Assembly: GCF_030287445.1 (NCBI RefSeq)
Contig: NZ_JASVWB010000003.1
Coordinates: 186,001-250,000 of the forward strand
DNA length: 64,000 nt
Reading direction: 5' to 3'
Origin: Streptomyces sp. ALI-76-A
GTDB taxonomy: Bacteria > Actinomycetota > Actinomycetes > Streptomycetales > Streptomycetaceae
This document shows, piece after piece, positions 20,688 through 29,334 of this stretch (its first letter is position 1; each line of letters opens with the position of its first letter). The notes under the pieces were generated by a model. It was not told where the DNA came from, made no database searches, and saw only the letters and a program-made list of their open reading frames with translations. The position numbers were made by a program, and so were the translations under genes.

Positions 20688-20737
20688 GCCGTGCGCGATC
20701 CCGCGGGGTCGCGCACGGCGGCCTGCCGCGGCAGGCC
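20688..20737. repeat. Two abutting palindromes (32 bp and 18 bp)
   Basis: Bases 20688-20719 form a near-perfect palindrome (two 16-nt arms, one G-T mismatch). Bases 20720-20737 form a perfect 18-nt palindrome, GGCCTGCCGCGGCAGGCC. They touch with no gap. They could be a bipartite terminator or protein-binding sites; nothing coding is seen. Confidence 0.6.
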
Positions 20738-20769
20738 GCCCACCGGAAGACCCCCGTGGGCGGGAGCGC

Positions 20770-20798
20770 TTGAGGAGTTTTCGAAAGATGCTCGATCC
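20770..20798 (+). promoter_or_regulatory. SARP-like array upstream of the SnoaL-like gene
   Basis: TTGAGGA (20770), TCGAAAG (20781) and TCGATCC (20792) are exactly 11 bp apart; a fourth, TCGAAGA, is at 20804, one base out of phase. The array points at the gene starting at 20907. Confidence 0.55.
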
Positions 20799-20906
20799 GA
20801 GCCTCGAAGACTGTCCGTACCGAGTTCGGATTCCCTGGAGTACCCGGGCTCCCCTCGACGTCCCTCACCACCCCGAGGACACGGACGGAAGCGGAGGCTG
20901 CGATCA

Positions 20907-21368
20907 ATGACCGTCGAACTGGTGGACACCGCCCCACACACGCTTCCCAGCCAGGAGTTCGCCGCCCTGTACGCGCAGGTGCAGCAGTTCTACGCGCACC
21001 AGATGCGGATCCTGGACGCGCACGACACCGAGCGCTGGGCCGGCACCTTCACCGAGGACGCCGTCCTCGAACTGCCCGCCCTGTCCGAGCCGGTGCCTGC
21101 CCGCGCCGGGCTCGCCCGTTACGCGCGCGCCGGCGCGGCACGGCAGCGGCGGGCCGGCGGCCGCCTCACCCACTGGGTCGGCATGCTCGACGCGGAGCCC
21201 CAGGCGGACGGGTCGGTGCACACCCGCTGCTCGGCCCTGGTGTACGTCACGCCGAGCGGAGACGGTCCCAAGGTCCTGCGGGTGTGCGTCATGGCGGACG
21301 TCCTCGTCCGCGCCCACGGCGAGTGGCGCATCGCGCACCGTCGAGTGACCCGCGACGACCTGGCCTGA
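20907..21368 (+). CDS. SnoaL-like/NTF2-fold protein
   Basis: A 153-aa single-domain protein with the cone-shaped NTF2/SnoaL pattern: an N-terminal helix with FYAHQMRILDAHDTERW, then FTEDAVLEL, a mid WVGMLDAEPQADGSVHTR strand and a C-terminal GEWRIAHRRVTRDDL. Relatives in polyketide clusters act as cyclases, hydroxylase partners or ring-oxidation subunits, and the catalytic residues cannot be assigned here. The ATG has GCGGAGG about 10 bp upstream. A SARP-like array precedes it, suggesting it is regulated with the clusters. It could assist naphthalene ring formation (speculative). Confidence 0.75.
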   Translation: MTVELVDTAPHTLPSQEFAALYAQVQQFYAHQMRILDAHDTERWAGTFTEDAVLELPALSEPVPARAGLARYARAGAARQRRAGGRLTHWVGMLDAEPQADGSVHTRCSALVYVTPSGDGPKVLRVCVMADVLVRAHGEWRIAHRRVTRDDLA

Positions 21369-21458
21369 GCGACCGCGCGTACCGCACGCCCATGTACCAG
21401 GCACCAGGCACCAGGGAAGCACCTGAAACCGAGAGCGGCCGACGCCGAGGAGGCAGCC

Positions 21459-21773
21459 ATGCCCGACTCCGAGACCAACCCGGTACCGCACCGCCAGGAA
21501 CCGCACCTGCGCAGGGACGAGATCGCCTCCCGGGCCCGGGCCGAGGCGCTGGCGATGGCCTGCGCCGACACGGCCCACTCCCACCGCCCTGCGGGCGAGC
21601 TGGTGGCCGCCGCGCTGAAAGCGCACCGCACGCTGTCGCGGGGACTCGGACCGGGCGGGCCGGTCACGCCCCTGGGGCCGGACGCCGGAGTGCGAGGGCT
21701 CGCCGCCTTCCTCGCGGTCTACGCCGCCCAGCAGGAACACCGGGACGACCGCGACCCGGCGGCAGCGGCGTGA
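21459..21773 (+). CDS. Small protein of unknown function
   Basis: A 104-aa acidic/arginine-rich, probably helical protein (central stretch RRDEIASRARAEALAMACAD). I do not recognise a family. There are no cysteines beyond one, no signal peptide and no membrane segment. An excellent GAGGAGGCAGCC ribosome site precedes the ATG, which argues for a real gene. It follows the SnoaL-like gene by 90 bp and may share its transcript. It sits at the seam between the ansamycin and peptide clusters. Confidence 0.6.
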   Translation: MPDSETNPVPHRQEPHLRRDEIASRARAEALAMACADTAHSHRPAGELVAAALKAHRTLSRGLGPGGPVTPLGPDAGVRGLAAFLAVYAAQQEHRDDRDPAAAA

Positions 21774-22194
21774 GGTGGAGCACCGCTTCAGCCGAACTCG
21801 ACGTTCCGTACGGCCCGAGGGACTCGGGGCCGCCCTCTGCCTAGAGTCGGCCGTGCACATCCCCTCCCTGTCCGCGCCCGCCTGACGTCACTGACGCGGG
21901 CGGGCGCGTCGACGTCCGGGACGGGAGCGGCCGGTGCGGCCGCAGACCGGGTGCGGCCGGCCGTGGACCACCTCACGCTCGTACGGCGTGGACCGGCTCG
22001 TGCGGGCGGGGGTCGCCGACGACGTGGCGATCGACGACGTGGAGATCGCGATCGACGCGGACTCCACCTCCGTCGTACCGGTGCTGACGGACGGGGTGTC
22101 GACGGCGGCACGTTCGTGACGGCGGCCGGGGCTTCGTGCGTCTTCGGCCCGCTGGCGCGCTCTCCTCGCTCGGCCTGACCGGTGGCTCGGCCTC
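21774..22194. other. 421-bp gap without a gene
   Basis: No frame with a plausible start and protein-like composition was found. A 9-bp stem-loop lies at 21874-21907. The gap probably contains the end of the ansamycin transcript and the 3' flank of the minus-strand gene at 22195. Confidence 0.5.
21874..21907. terminator. Stem-loop, 9-bp arms GCGCCCGCC/GGCGGGCGC
   Basis: Arms at 21874-21882 and 21899-21907 with a 16-nt loop that itself contains TGACGTCA. It lies 100 bp after the small-protein gene; likely a factor-independent terminator at the cluster seam. Confidence 0.45.
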
Positions 22195-22914
22195 TCAGGG
22201 CAGGCTGGTGAACGCGGCGAAAATGTCGTCGAGTTCGTGCGTGTGCACGGTGAGCGCCTCGGGCGTGATCGCCGCCGAGTCGAGCACCGCGAGCACCGCC
22301 CGCAGGGTGTCGACGCCGGCGTCGCCGCAGATCTGGAGGGTGAGCGTCTCCGGATCGCTCCACGCGTCGCCGAGACCCGGGCCTGATCCGGCGCCGAAGG
22401 CGACGCCGGCCCGTCCGAGTGTGATCGCGTCGGCGAACCGCAGGCGGACGAGAGCGTCGGGCGGATCGTTCCGGGGCGCCGGCCATGACTCGGGACCGTC
22501 GGACCGGAGGCCGTCGGATTGGAGGCCGCCGGACTCGGCATGGCCGGCCGGTCGGCCCGGCCCGGGCTCCTGGTACGTCGGCAGGACGCCCGGGCGGGAG
22601 CGAGGGGGGCTGGCCTCGGGCCCGGCGGGGTGGTCGCTCTCGTGCGACGCCTCGGCCTCGGCCAGGGCGCTCAGCAGTACGCGCCGGGCCTCGGGCGGGA
22701 GGGAGACGGCGAGGCGGCGGGCGAGTTCCCGGGCCTCGTCCCCGTCCGTTCCGGCCGCGACGGCCAGTTCGTGGCCGAGGGCGGCCAGCTGAGGCGTGAG
22801 ATCCACCGCGGGTGTGTGCGTCACGGGCACTGCCCTCGCCTTCGCTCGGTTGGTGTGCTCGTCAGCCATGGCGTGTCCGCCCGGCCGGCTGACGACCGTC
22901 CGGCCGACGGGCAT
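22195..22914 (-). CDS. Free-standing DrrA-type C-terminal domain protein (no ATPase)
   Basis: A 239-aa protein in three parts. Residues about 25-85 are helical and Ala/Glu-rich. A Pro/Ser/Gly-rich linker runs to about 150. The C-terminal 90 residues match the C-terminal regulatory domain of DrrA-type ABC ATPases. The match to the exporter at 60335 is visible by eye: VRLRFADAITL against VRLRFADAYDL near its start, DPETLTLQI against DEELTLRV in the middle, and TVHTHELDDIFAAFTS against SVHTPDLDDVFLALTD at the end. Walker A, signature and Walker B are absent. The start at 22914 has GAGG 6 bp upstream; ATG 22869 is possible. A five-copy SARP-like array precedes it. Function unknown; it may act on the cluster's DrrA/DrrB exporter (inference). 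Confidence 0.8.
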   Translation of the reverse strand: MPVGRTVVSRPGGHAMADEHTNRAKARAVPVTHTPAVDLTPQLAALGHELAVAAGTDGDEARELARRLAVSLPPEARRVLLSALAEAEASHESDHPAGPEASPPRSRPGVLPTYQEPGPGRPAGHAESGGLQSDGLRSDGPESWPAPRNDPPDALVRLRFADAITLGRAGVAFGAGSGPGLGDAWSDPETLTLQICGDAGVDTLRAVLAVLDSAAITPEALTVHTHELDDIFAAFTSLP

Positions 22915-23093
22915 GAGAACCTCGCACGCCGGGGACGAGGCCGCCGACGGGGCGGTTGGCGCTCATGGCACGACTCCTTCCGTCGAGGACCCAGGCCACG
23001 GGCGGGCCGGCCCCTGTGACCGGCGGACATGTGCTTTGACGCGGCCCGAACACACGCGGCCTAGCAAGGGCTGCGCGGCCCGCGGTCCTCCTC

Positions 23094-23144
23094 TCGAAAG
23101 GGAATCGCGGCCGGCTCGGACGGCACTCGAACGGCACTTGAGCC
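23094..23144. promoter_or_regulatory. SARP-like array: five heptamers in exact 11-bp register
   Basis: TCGAAAG (23094), TCGCGGC (23105), TCGGACG (23116), TCGAACG (23127) and TTGAGCC (23138) are spaced exactly 11 bp apart. On the minus strand TCGAGTG, CCGAGCC and TCGAGAG fit the TCGAG consensus and point at the gene starting at 22914. This is the most regular array in the window. Confidence 0.7.
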
Positions 23145-23210
23145 CGAGGGGCCGAGGTTCCCGCCGGCACCGCGTGCGGTGAGCGGGCGCCTCCCGGAAC
23201 CGACGGGGGG

Positions 23211-23249
23211 CGGGGCCCCGGTGCTGCGGCACACAGCACCGGGGCCCCG
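23211..23249. terminator. Strong terminator: 16-bp perfect stem, 7-nt loop
   Basis: CGGGGCCCCGGTGCTG (23211-23226) is repeated inverted at 23234-23249. It begins 21 bp beyond the ornithine hydroxylase stop (23270, minus strand) and so ends that transcript. The self-complementary GGGGCCCC within each arm allows alternative folds. Confidence 0.85.
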
Positions 23250-23269
23250 CCCCACGGTGTGTGCCCGCC

Positions 23270-24622
23270 TCACGCGGCCGAGGACGCTTCCTCCAGGGGG
23301 CGGGTGCGCCCCAGCTCCCGCTCGGCGCGCCGCAGCACGATCGAATCGGCGATCTCGCCGCTGCGTACCGCGATGTTCGACAGCAGGGCCGACGACAGGC
23401 CGTGGGTGTGCTCGGTCCCGCCCTGGAGGTAGACGCCGCAGGTCAGCTCCGACGCGGTGACGAGGCGGTAGTCGCGTTCCACCCGGTGCCTGCCCGCCGC
23501 GTCGCGCAGGAAGTGCCGGTCGAAGTCGCCGAGCAGGTGGGCCGGGTCCAGGCCGTCGTAACCACTGGCGAACACCAGCGCGTCGACGGCCAGTTCATCC
23601 GTCCGGTCGTCGAGCACCGAGCGCAGCATCACCCGCGTCTCGCTCTCGACGCGCTTGACCTCGGCGACCCGGGTGAGGCTGCGGAAGTGCAGTCGCCGGC
23701 TGCCGCGCACCTGCTCGTCGTACGAACGCTGGTACAGCGCCCGGATGACGTCGGCGTCGACCACCGAGTAGTTGGTGTTGCGGTGATAGCGCCAGAACGC
23801 GTCCCGTCCCTGCTCGGTGCCGAAGTAGTACTCGTCCACCGCGCCGGGGTCGAACACCTCGTTGGCGAAGGGGGTGTCGTCGGCGACGGAGTAGCCGTAG
23901 GACGGGATGACCGCGCAGACCTGGGCGTGCGGCAGCGAGTCGTAGAGGAACCGGGTGATCTCGGCCGCGCTCTGGCCGGCGCCGACCACCGCCACGCTCT
24001 TGAGGCCGTCAGGGTCCTGTGCGTTGAACCTGCCCAGGAACTCCGAGCTGTGCCATACCCGTTCGTCGGCGGTCACGCCCTCCGGCAGGCGCGGCACCAG
24101 GCCGGTGGAGACCACCACGTTGCGTGCGGTGACCCGGCTGGTGGTGCCGTCGCCGGTGCGCACCTCGATCTCGAGGAGGTCCGGCGTTCCGCTCCCGTCC
24201 TCGGTGGCGGGCCGGATCGAGGTGACCTCGGCGCCGTAGGTGACCCGGTCGCCGAAGCCGGCGGCCGCCCACTCCAGGTACTGGTGGAATTCCTGCCGGG
24301 TCGGGAAGAAGTCCTGGTTGTTCACGAACTGCACCAGCCGGTTCGAGGCGTGCAGGTAGGAGACGAAGCTGAACCGGGACATCGGATTCCTGAAGGTCGC
24401 GAGGTCCTTGAGGAATGAAATCTGCATGGTCGTCGACGGCAGCAGCATGTTCCGGTGCCAGCCGAAGCTGGGCTGCCGCTCGAAGAAATGGGATTTGACC
24501 GGATGCTGCGGGGCGCTCGCCCCATGTTCCTCCAGGGCGATCGCGAGCGACAGGTTGGACGGGCCGAACCCGATACCGACCACATCGTAGATCTCCTGGT
24601 CACGCCTACCCGTTATGCCCAT
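23270..24622 (-). CDS. ktzI-like: L-ornithine N5-monooxygenase (KtzI-type)
   Basis: Flavin/NADPH N-hydroxylase that makes N5-hydroxy-L-ornithine, the substrate for N-N bond formation to piperazic acid. The 450-aa protein has the FAD site GIGFGPSNLSLAIALEEHG, the family segment STTMQISFLKDLATFR (ornithine/lysine hydroxylases), the NADPH site VVGAGQSAAE and a C-terminal FASGYD motif. The ATG at 24622 is chosen because GCGGGAG lies just upstream; the frame runs on to 24688 without a better start. It diverges from the piperazate synthase gene. A siderophore hydroxylase is the alternative family role, excluded in practice by that neighbour. Confidence 0.95.
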   Translation of the reverse strand: MGITGRRDQEIYDVVGIGFGPSNLSLAIALEEHGASAPQHPVKSHFFERQPSFGWHRNMLLPSTTMQISFLKDLATFRNPMSRFSFVSYLHASNRLVQFVNNQDFFPTRQEFHQYLEWAAAGFGDRVTYGAEVTSIRPATEDGSGTPDLLEIEVRTGDGTTSRVTARNVVVSTGLVPRLPEGVTADERVWHSSEFLGRFNAQDPDGLKSVAVVGAGQSAAEITRFLYDSLPHAQVCAVIPSYGYSVADDTPFANEVFDPGAVDEYYFGTEQGRDAFWRYHRNTNYSVVDADVIRALYQRSYDEQVRGSRRLHFRSLTRVAEVKRVESETRVMLRSVLDDRTDELAVDALVFASGYDGLDPAHLLGDFDRHFLRDAAGRHRVERDYRLVTASELTCGVYLQGGTEHTHGLSSALLSNIAVRSGEIADSIVLRRAERELGRTRPLEEASSAA

Positions 24623-24700
24623 AGAAATTCTCCCGCTTGCGTCTGGAAAACTCGGCCGGTGGCCCGAGAGATCGTTCTGCAGTGTCACCCGGAGACCATC

Positions 24701-24762
24701 TCAAAGGCAACTAGAAGATGACCTGAAGACCGTTCGAGAACCTCTCCTGAGGTGCTCGACAT
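24701..24762. promoter_or_regulatory. SARP-like array in the divergent ktzI/ktzT promoter region
   Basis: Heptamers at 24701 (TCAAAGG), 24712 (TAGAAGA), 24723 (CTGAAGA), 24734 (TCGAGAA) and 24756 (TCGACAT) keep 11-bp register; the 24745 position is degenerate. TCGAAAG follows at 24763. On the minus strand TCGAGCA, TCGAACG, TCAGGTC and TTGAGAT keep the same period. The 309-bp region controls both piperazate genes. Confidence 0.6.
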
Positions 24763-24931
24763 TCGAAAGCGTTGTCCTGTCGACGGGACGGAGATATGGT
24801 CGGCACGGATTCTCGATCTCCGCGTGGCGCGGCGCCCATGACGATTTTTCCGGAGTAGCCGGAGTAATGCGATCAGTCATGCCCTGAGGCAGAGCCATGC
24901 GATGAGCCGATTACGGAAAGGGTGAATCCGG

Positions 24932-25576
24932 ATGTTCATTCCCGACTTCTACCGCGAACCCGGAAGTTCGTGGATGGTGGACCTGATCCGTGGTAATCCA
25001 TTGGCGCTCGCGGTGGCCAATGGCAGCCCCGAGGACGGTCCGTTCGCCACGCATCTGCCGGTCATCTTCGACCCCGAGACGTCCGGCGACTGGTCCGGCG
25101 ACCTGGCGGGGGCCACGCTGCTCGGGCACATGAACCGGGCGAACCCGCACTGGGCGGCGCTGGAGACGGGCAGCCTCCTGCTGCTGACGTTCACCGGTCC
25201 GCATTCCTATGTGTCGCCCACGGTGTACGAGAAGACTCCGGCCGCTCCGACCTGGAACTTCACCGCGGTGCACGTCCGGGGCGTGGTGGAGAAGATCGAC
25301 TCGATGGAGGAGACGCTGGGTGTGGTGCAGTCCACCGTGCGCGCCTTCGAGGGGGCGTTCGGCAACGGCTGGGACATGACCGAGTCGCTGGGCTACTTCC
25401 GCAAGCTCGCGCCCGCCGTGGGCGCCTTCCGGTTCACGGTGACCGGGGCCGAGGGCATGTTCAAGCTCAGCCAGGAGCAACCGGGTGAGGTGCGCGAGCG
25501 GGTACGGGAGTCGTTCGGGCAGAGCGCGTGCGTGTACAAGCGCGAGACGGCGGGGCTGATGAGCCGGCTGCCGTGA
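24932..25576 (+). CDS. ktzT-like: Piperazate synthase (KtzT-type heme protein, PaiB/FMN-binding-like fold)
   Basis: Closes N5-hydroxyornithine to L-piperazic acid by forming the N-N bond; characterised homologues are heme-dependent. The 214-aa protein would be annotated as an FMN-binding PaiB-like regulator by fold, but it has the piperazate synthase segment LLGHMNRANPHW (His66 is the likely axial heme ligand from its position) and starts MFIPDFYREP, like KtzT. AAAGGGTGA precedes the ATG. The neighbouring ornithine N-hydroxylase and three Piz-type A domains downstream support the assignment. It ends 27 bp from the convergent LmbU-like gene. Confidence 0.94.
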   Translation: MFIPDFYREPGSSWMVDLIRGNPLALAVANGSPEDGPFATHLPVIFDPETSGDWSGDLAGATLLGHMNRANPHWAALETGSLLLLTFTGPHSYVSPTVYEKTPAAPTWNFTAVHVRGVVEKIDSMEETLGVVQSTVRAFEGAFGNGWDMTESLGYFRKLAPAVGAFRFTVTGAEGMFKLSQEQPGEVRERVRESFGQSACVYKRETAGLMSRLP

Positions 25577-25585
25577 CGTGCCGTG

Positions 25586-25603
25586 GTCCTGGGCGCCCAG
25601 GAC
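25586..25603. terminator. 18-nt perfect palindrome between convergent genes
   Basis: GTCCTGGGCGCCCAGGAC fills the 27-bp gap between the piperazate synthase stop and the stop of the convergent LmbU-like gene, so it can terminate both. Confidence 0.6.
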
Positions 25604-26404
25604 TCAGGCGCTGATGGCCACCGGCCGGGTCCGCTCGGCGAGCCCCTCGGGCCGCGCGTTCTGCCCGGGGGCGGCCGCGGCCGGCGCGGCCAGGCCCTTG
25701 ATGCCCATGAGCTCGGGGATCTCCTTGTGCTCCTCCAGCGTGCCGAGGTCCTCCAGGGCGCTCGCGGCCGCGCTGTCCAGCGTGGTCATCACCCACTGCT
25801 CGAAGTCGACGCCCAGCTGCTCCGCGGCCTTGTGCCACCACTGAAGACGGCTGTGCGGGAACTCCAGGCGGCGGTTGGACTCGGTGGGAGCGAGCGGCTG
25901 CTGCTCGCTCTGGCGCGCGGCCCGCAGGGCGGCGCGCAACTGCTTGGTGCTCCACCGCCGCTGCTCGGCGCGGTCGAGCCAGCGGTCCTGTTCCTCGACC
26001 GGCATGGAGGCCAGCTCGGCGTGGTGCTGGAAGCTCAGGGCGGGCCGGCGCCGGGTGAGGTCGAAACGCCGTGAGACCCACGCGTAGTTGCGCAGGGTCT
26101 GGTACGAGAGGCCGGCGGCACGTATGCCGCGCTGGTACCGGTCGGTGTAGTGGTCCTTGCCGAACACGAGCCAGTCACCCAGCCACCAGGACGACGAGTC
26201 GAGGACGTCGGCGAGCTGCCGCCCGGCCCGCTCCCACTCGTCGTAGGCCAGCCCGGTCGGCATCTGCAGGCCCACCTTGGTCGTCAGCACCTGACCCCGG
26301 CGCGGCCCGGCCCCCGCGGCGCGCGGCTGCCGTACCGGGGCCTGCGGAAGAGCGGTTGCCGGGCCGCCACGCGACCCCGCGGTCTGACCGGCCTGACGCG
26401 CCAT
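25604..26404 (-). CDS. lmbU-like: LmbU-family transcriptional regulator, copy 1
   Basis: A 266-aa protein of the LmbU/NovE/HmrB family of cluster-situated regulators. Family landmarks are MPTGLAYDEWERAGRQL, SSSWWLGDWLVFGK, LSYQTLRNYAWVSRRF (the HTH region) and SFQHHAELASMP, followed by LDRAEQRRWSTKQL. The N-terminal 45 residues are Gly/Ala/Arg-rich; the C-terminal 60 are variable. Of two adjacent ATGs, 26404 is preferred because GGAGG lies 5 bp upstream. A related copy lies at 36148. A pair of SARP-like heptamers is at 26459-26476. Family members activate antibiotic clusters (lincomycin, novobiocin). Confidence 0.9.
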   Translation of the reverse strand: MARQAGQTAGSRGGPATALPQAPVRQPRAAGAGPRRGQVLTTKVGLQMPTGLAYDEWERAGRQLADVLDSSSWWLGDWLVFGKDHYTDRYQRGIRAAGLSYQTLRNYAWVSRRFDLTRRRPALSFQHHAELASMPVEEQDRWLDRAEQRRWSTKQLRAALRAARQSEQQPLAPTESNRRLEFPHSRLQWWHKAAEQLGVDFEQWVMTTLDSAAASALEDLGTLEEHKEIPELMGIKGLAAPAAAAPGQNARPEGLAERTRPVAISA

Positions 26405-26458
26405 CATGCCTCCATGGGAAGGGTGCACTGAACTGGCGAGAAGTCTCGCCCGGAGGGC

Positions 26459-26476
26459 TGGAGCGGCGCTCGAACG
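26459..26476. promoter_or_regulatory. SARP-like heptamer pair upstream of LmbU copy 1
   Basis: TGGAGCG (26459) and TCGAACG (26470), 11 bp apart; on the minus strand TCGAGCG-CCGC-TCCAGCC, pointing at the LmbU-like gene 55 bp away. GAGCGG-NN-CTCGAACGG here is shared with 35356-35371, with only the two N positions differing. Confidence 0.55.
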
Positions 26477-26588
26477 GTTGCGCGGCGAACATCTCTGTGG
26501 CATGGCGCCGGTCGCCCGGCGCCATCATCGGTGCGCCGCCGGCGGCGCGGTACGTGACCGCCCAGGTGACTGCCCGGAGCACTGTCCC

Positions 26589-26820
26589 GTCGGCGGGACG
26601 GCCCATGGCCGCGGGTCCGGGTCCGACCGTGGGCAGGCAGGGCGGTGTCGTGGGGCGGTGCAGGGCCGCGGGTGTGGGTTCGACCGTGGGTGGATCAGGC
26701 CGGTGTCGGTGGGGTGGCGCATGGCCGCGGGTCCGGTTGCGACCGTGGGCGGCCGAGGCAGCGTCGGCGGGACGGCCCATGGCCGCGGGTCCGGTTCCGA
26801 CCGTGGGCGGATCAGGCCGG
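26589..26820. repeat. Four imperfect tandem repeats, 57-59 bp unit
   Basis: A core CATGGCCGCGGGTCCGG followed by CGACCGTGGGC recurs at 26604, 26661, 26720 and 26778, spaced 57, 59 and 58 bp. The linkers are also related: CGTCGGCGGGACGGCC precedes copies 1 and 4. The block lies in the 720-bp gap between the LmbU-like gene and argD. No frame through it looks like a real protein. Confidence 0.85.
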
Positions 26821-27011
26821 TGGGAACCGGCCGGAAGGCGGTGGGCGGCTCGGGGCGCGCCCGTGGCGGCCGGACGCCGAGGCCTCCGCGCCATGTGCCC
26901 GGGCCCGCCGGACGCGCCCCCGGCCCCGCCGCCACCCACGGGCAGTCGTGCCGCTGGGGCGGCACGGGTGGGCGCGGGCGGCGGCAGGGCCTTCGGCGGC
27001 AGGGGACACCG

Positions 27012-27120
27012 CCGGACCCGTGCGTGGCCGCGTGGGCGCCGGGGTTCGTGCGTGGCCGTGCGGGCGCCGGACCCGTGCGTGGCCGCGTGGGCGCCGGGTC
27101 CGTGCGTGGCCGTGCGGGCG
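27012..27120. repeat. Four tandem repeats, 27-bp unit, directly after argD
   Basis: Units at 27012, 27039, 27067 and 27094 share CGTGCGTGGCCG. Units 1 and 3 are identical, and units 2 and 4 share CGTGGCCGTGCGGGCG, so the array looks like a duplicated dimer. One unit is 28 bp. The last copy ends 4 bp before the argD stop codon (minus strand). 27 bp equals nine codons, but no start or ribosome site supports a gene. Confidence 0.85.
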
Positions 27121-27124
27121 CCGG

Positions 27125-28341
<1,217 letters not shown>

Positions 28342-28345
<4 letters not shown>

Positions 28346-29334
28346 GCCGTCGCTCCCTCGCAGCCGACGCCGTCGTCCGGCACGACCACCGTGCCGACGC
28401 CCTCGTCGGTGAAGATCTGCATCAGGATGGAGTGCCTGACCCGGCCGTCGACGACGCGGGCACTGCGCACCCCGTTGTTCACGGCGTGCAGGCAGCCCTC
28501 CATCTTGGGAATCATCCCGGAGGCCAGCCCGGGCAGCAGCTCGGCCAGTTCGCCGGCGGTCAGGCGGGAGATCACCTCGTCGCTGTGCGGCCAGTTCCGG
28601 TACAGCCCCTCGACGTCGGTCAGGACCAGCAGCATCTCGGCGCCGAGCGCGGCGGCGAGGGCCGCGGCCGCGGTGTCGGCGTTGACATTGAGCACGCCCC
28701 CCTCGGCGGCGTCCTTGCCGTCCTCGGGCCGGGCGATGGAGGAGATGACGGGGATGCGTCCGTTGTCGATGAGGTCCTGCACGATCCCGGCGTCGATGCG
28801 GGCGACCTCGCCGACGCGGCCGATGTCCACGGACTGGCCGTCCTTGACCGCGTACCGCTTGACGGCGGTCATCAGGCGGGCGTCCTCACCCGTGAGGCCC
28901 ACCGCGTGCGGGCCGTGGGCGTTGAGCAGTCCGACGAGCTCGCGCTGCACCTGCCCGGCGAGGACCATGCGGACGACGTCCATGGTCTCGTCCGTGGTGA
29001 CCCGCAGGCCGCTCTCGAACCGGGACTCCAGGCCCAGACGCTCGAGCTGTGCGCTGATCTGCGGGCCGCCGCCGTGCACCACGACGGGGTGCAGGCCGGC
29101 GTGGCGCAGATAGAGGATGTCCATGGCGAAGGCGGCCTTCAGGTCGTCGTCGACCATGGCGTTGCCGCCGAACTTGATGACGACGGTCTTGCCGTGGTGG
29201 CGCGCCATCCAGGGCAGGGCCTCGACGAGGGCGCGGACCTTGGGCAGGGCCGCGGGCTCGCCGGAGGGGTCGATGCCGGAGGGGCCGACGCCGGAGGGGT
29301 CGGGAGCCGGTTGAGGAGACGGTGAAGCGCTCAT
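28342..29334 (-). CDS. argB: Acetylglutamate kinase
   Basis: A 330-aa amino-acid kinase that phosphorylates N-acetylglutamate, the committed step to ornithine. It has [20 protein letters not shown], the [17 protein letters not shown] region and [11 protein letters not shown]. The N-terminus carries an extra Ser/Pro/Gly segment coded by three 15-bp repeats, so a start further inside is possible, but the ATG at 29334 overlaps the argJ stop, the expected coupling. Feedback inhibition by arginine is usual in the family; the N-terminal helix that mediates it was not examined in detail. Confidence 0.95.
29261..29305. repeat. Three 15-bp tandem repeats in the 5' end of argB
   Basis: Units CCGGAGGGGTCGATG, CCGGAGGGGCCGACG and CCGGAGGGGTCGGGA code a Pro-Ser-Gly-x-x repeat in the N-terminal extension of acetylglutamate kinase. 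In-frame unit length means copy changes would not break the gene. Confidence 0.8.

Larger units (their letters stand above)
20267..20906. other. 640-bp intergenic region with several strong inverted repeats, no convincing gene
   Basis: Open frames on both strands here have arginine-rich, unprotein-like compositions and no usable start sites. The region holds a 12-bp hairpin (20536-20570), two abutting palindromes (20688-20737) and, next to the downstream gene, an SARP-like heptamer array (20770-20798). Confidence 0.6.

Noticed and set aside
22862..23239. Small minus-strand gene upstream of the free DrrA-type domain gene
   Set aside because: The frame is Arg/Pro-rich, crosses the terminator and the heptamer array, and has no usable ribosome site.
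24932..25576. Annotation as a PaiB-type FMN-binding transcriptional regulator
   Set aside because: The fold matches, but GHMNRANPHW, the KtzT-like N-terminus and the adjacent ornithine N-hydroxylase make heme-dependent piperazate synthase much more likely.
26589..27120. CRISPR array
   Set aside because: Units are 57-59 bp or 27 bp, imperfect, with related rather than unique linkers, and no cas genes are present.
27012..27120. Gene for a nine-residue-repeat protein
   Set aside because: The 27-bp period keeps frame, but no start codon with a ribosome site and no protein-like flanks are present.
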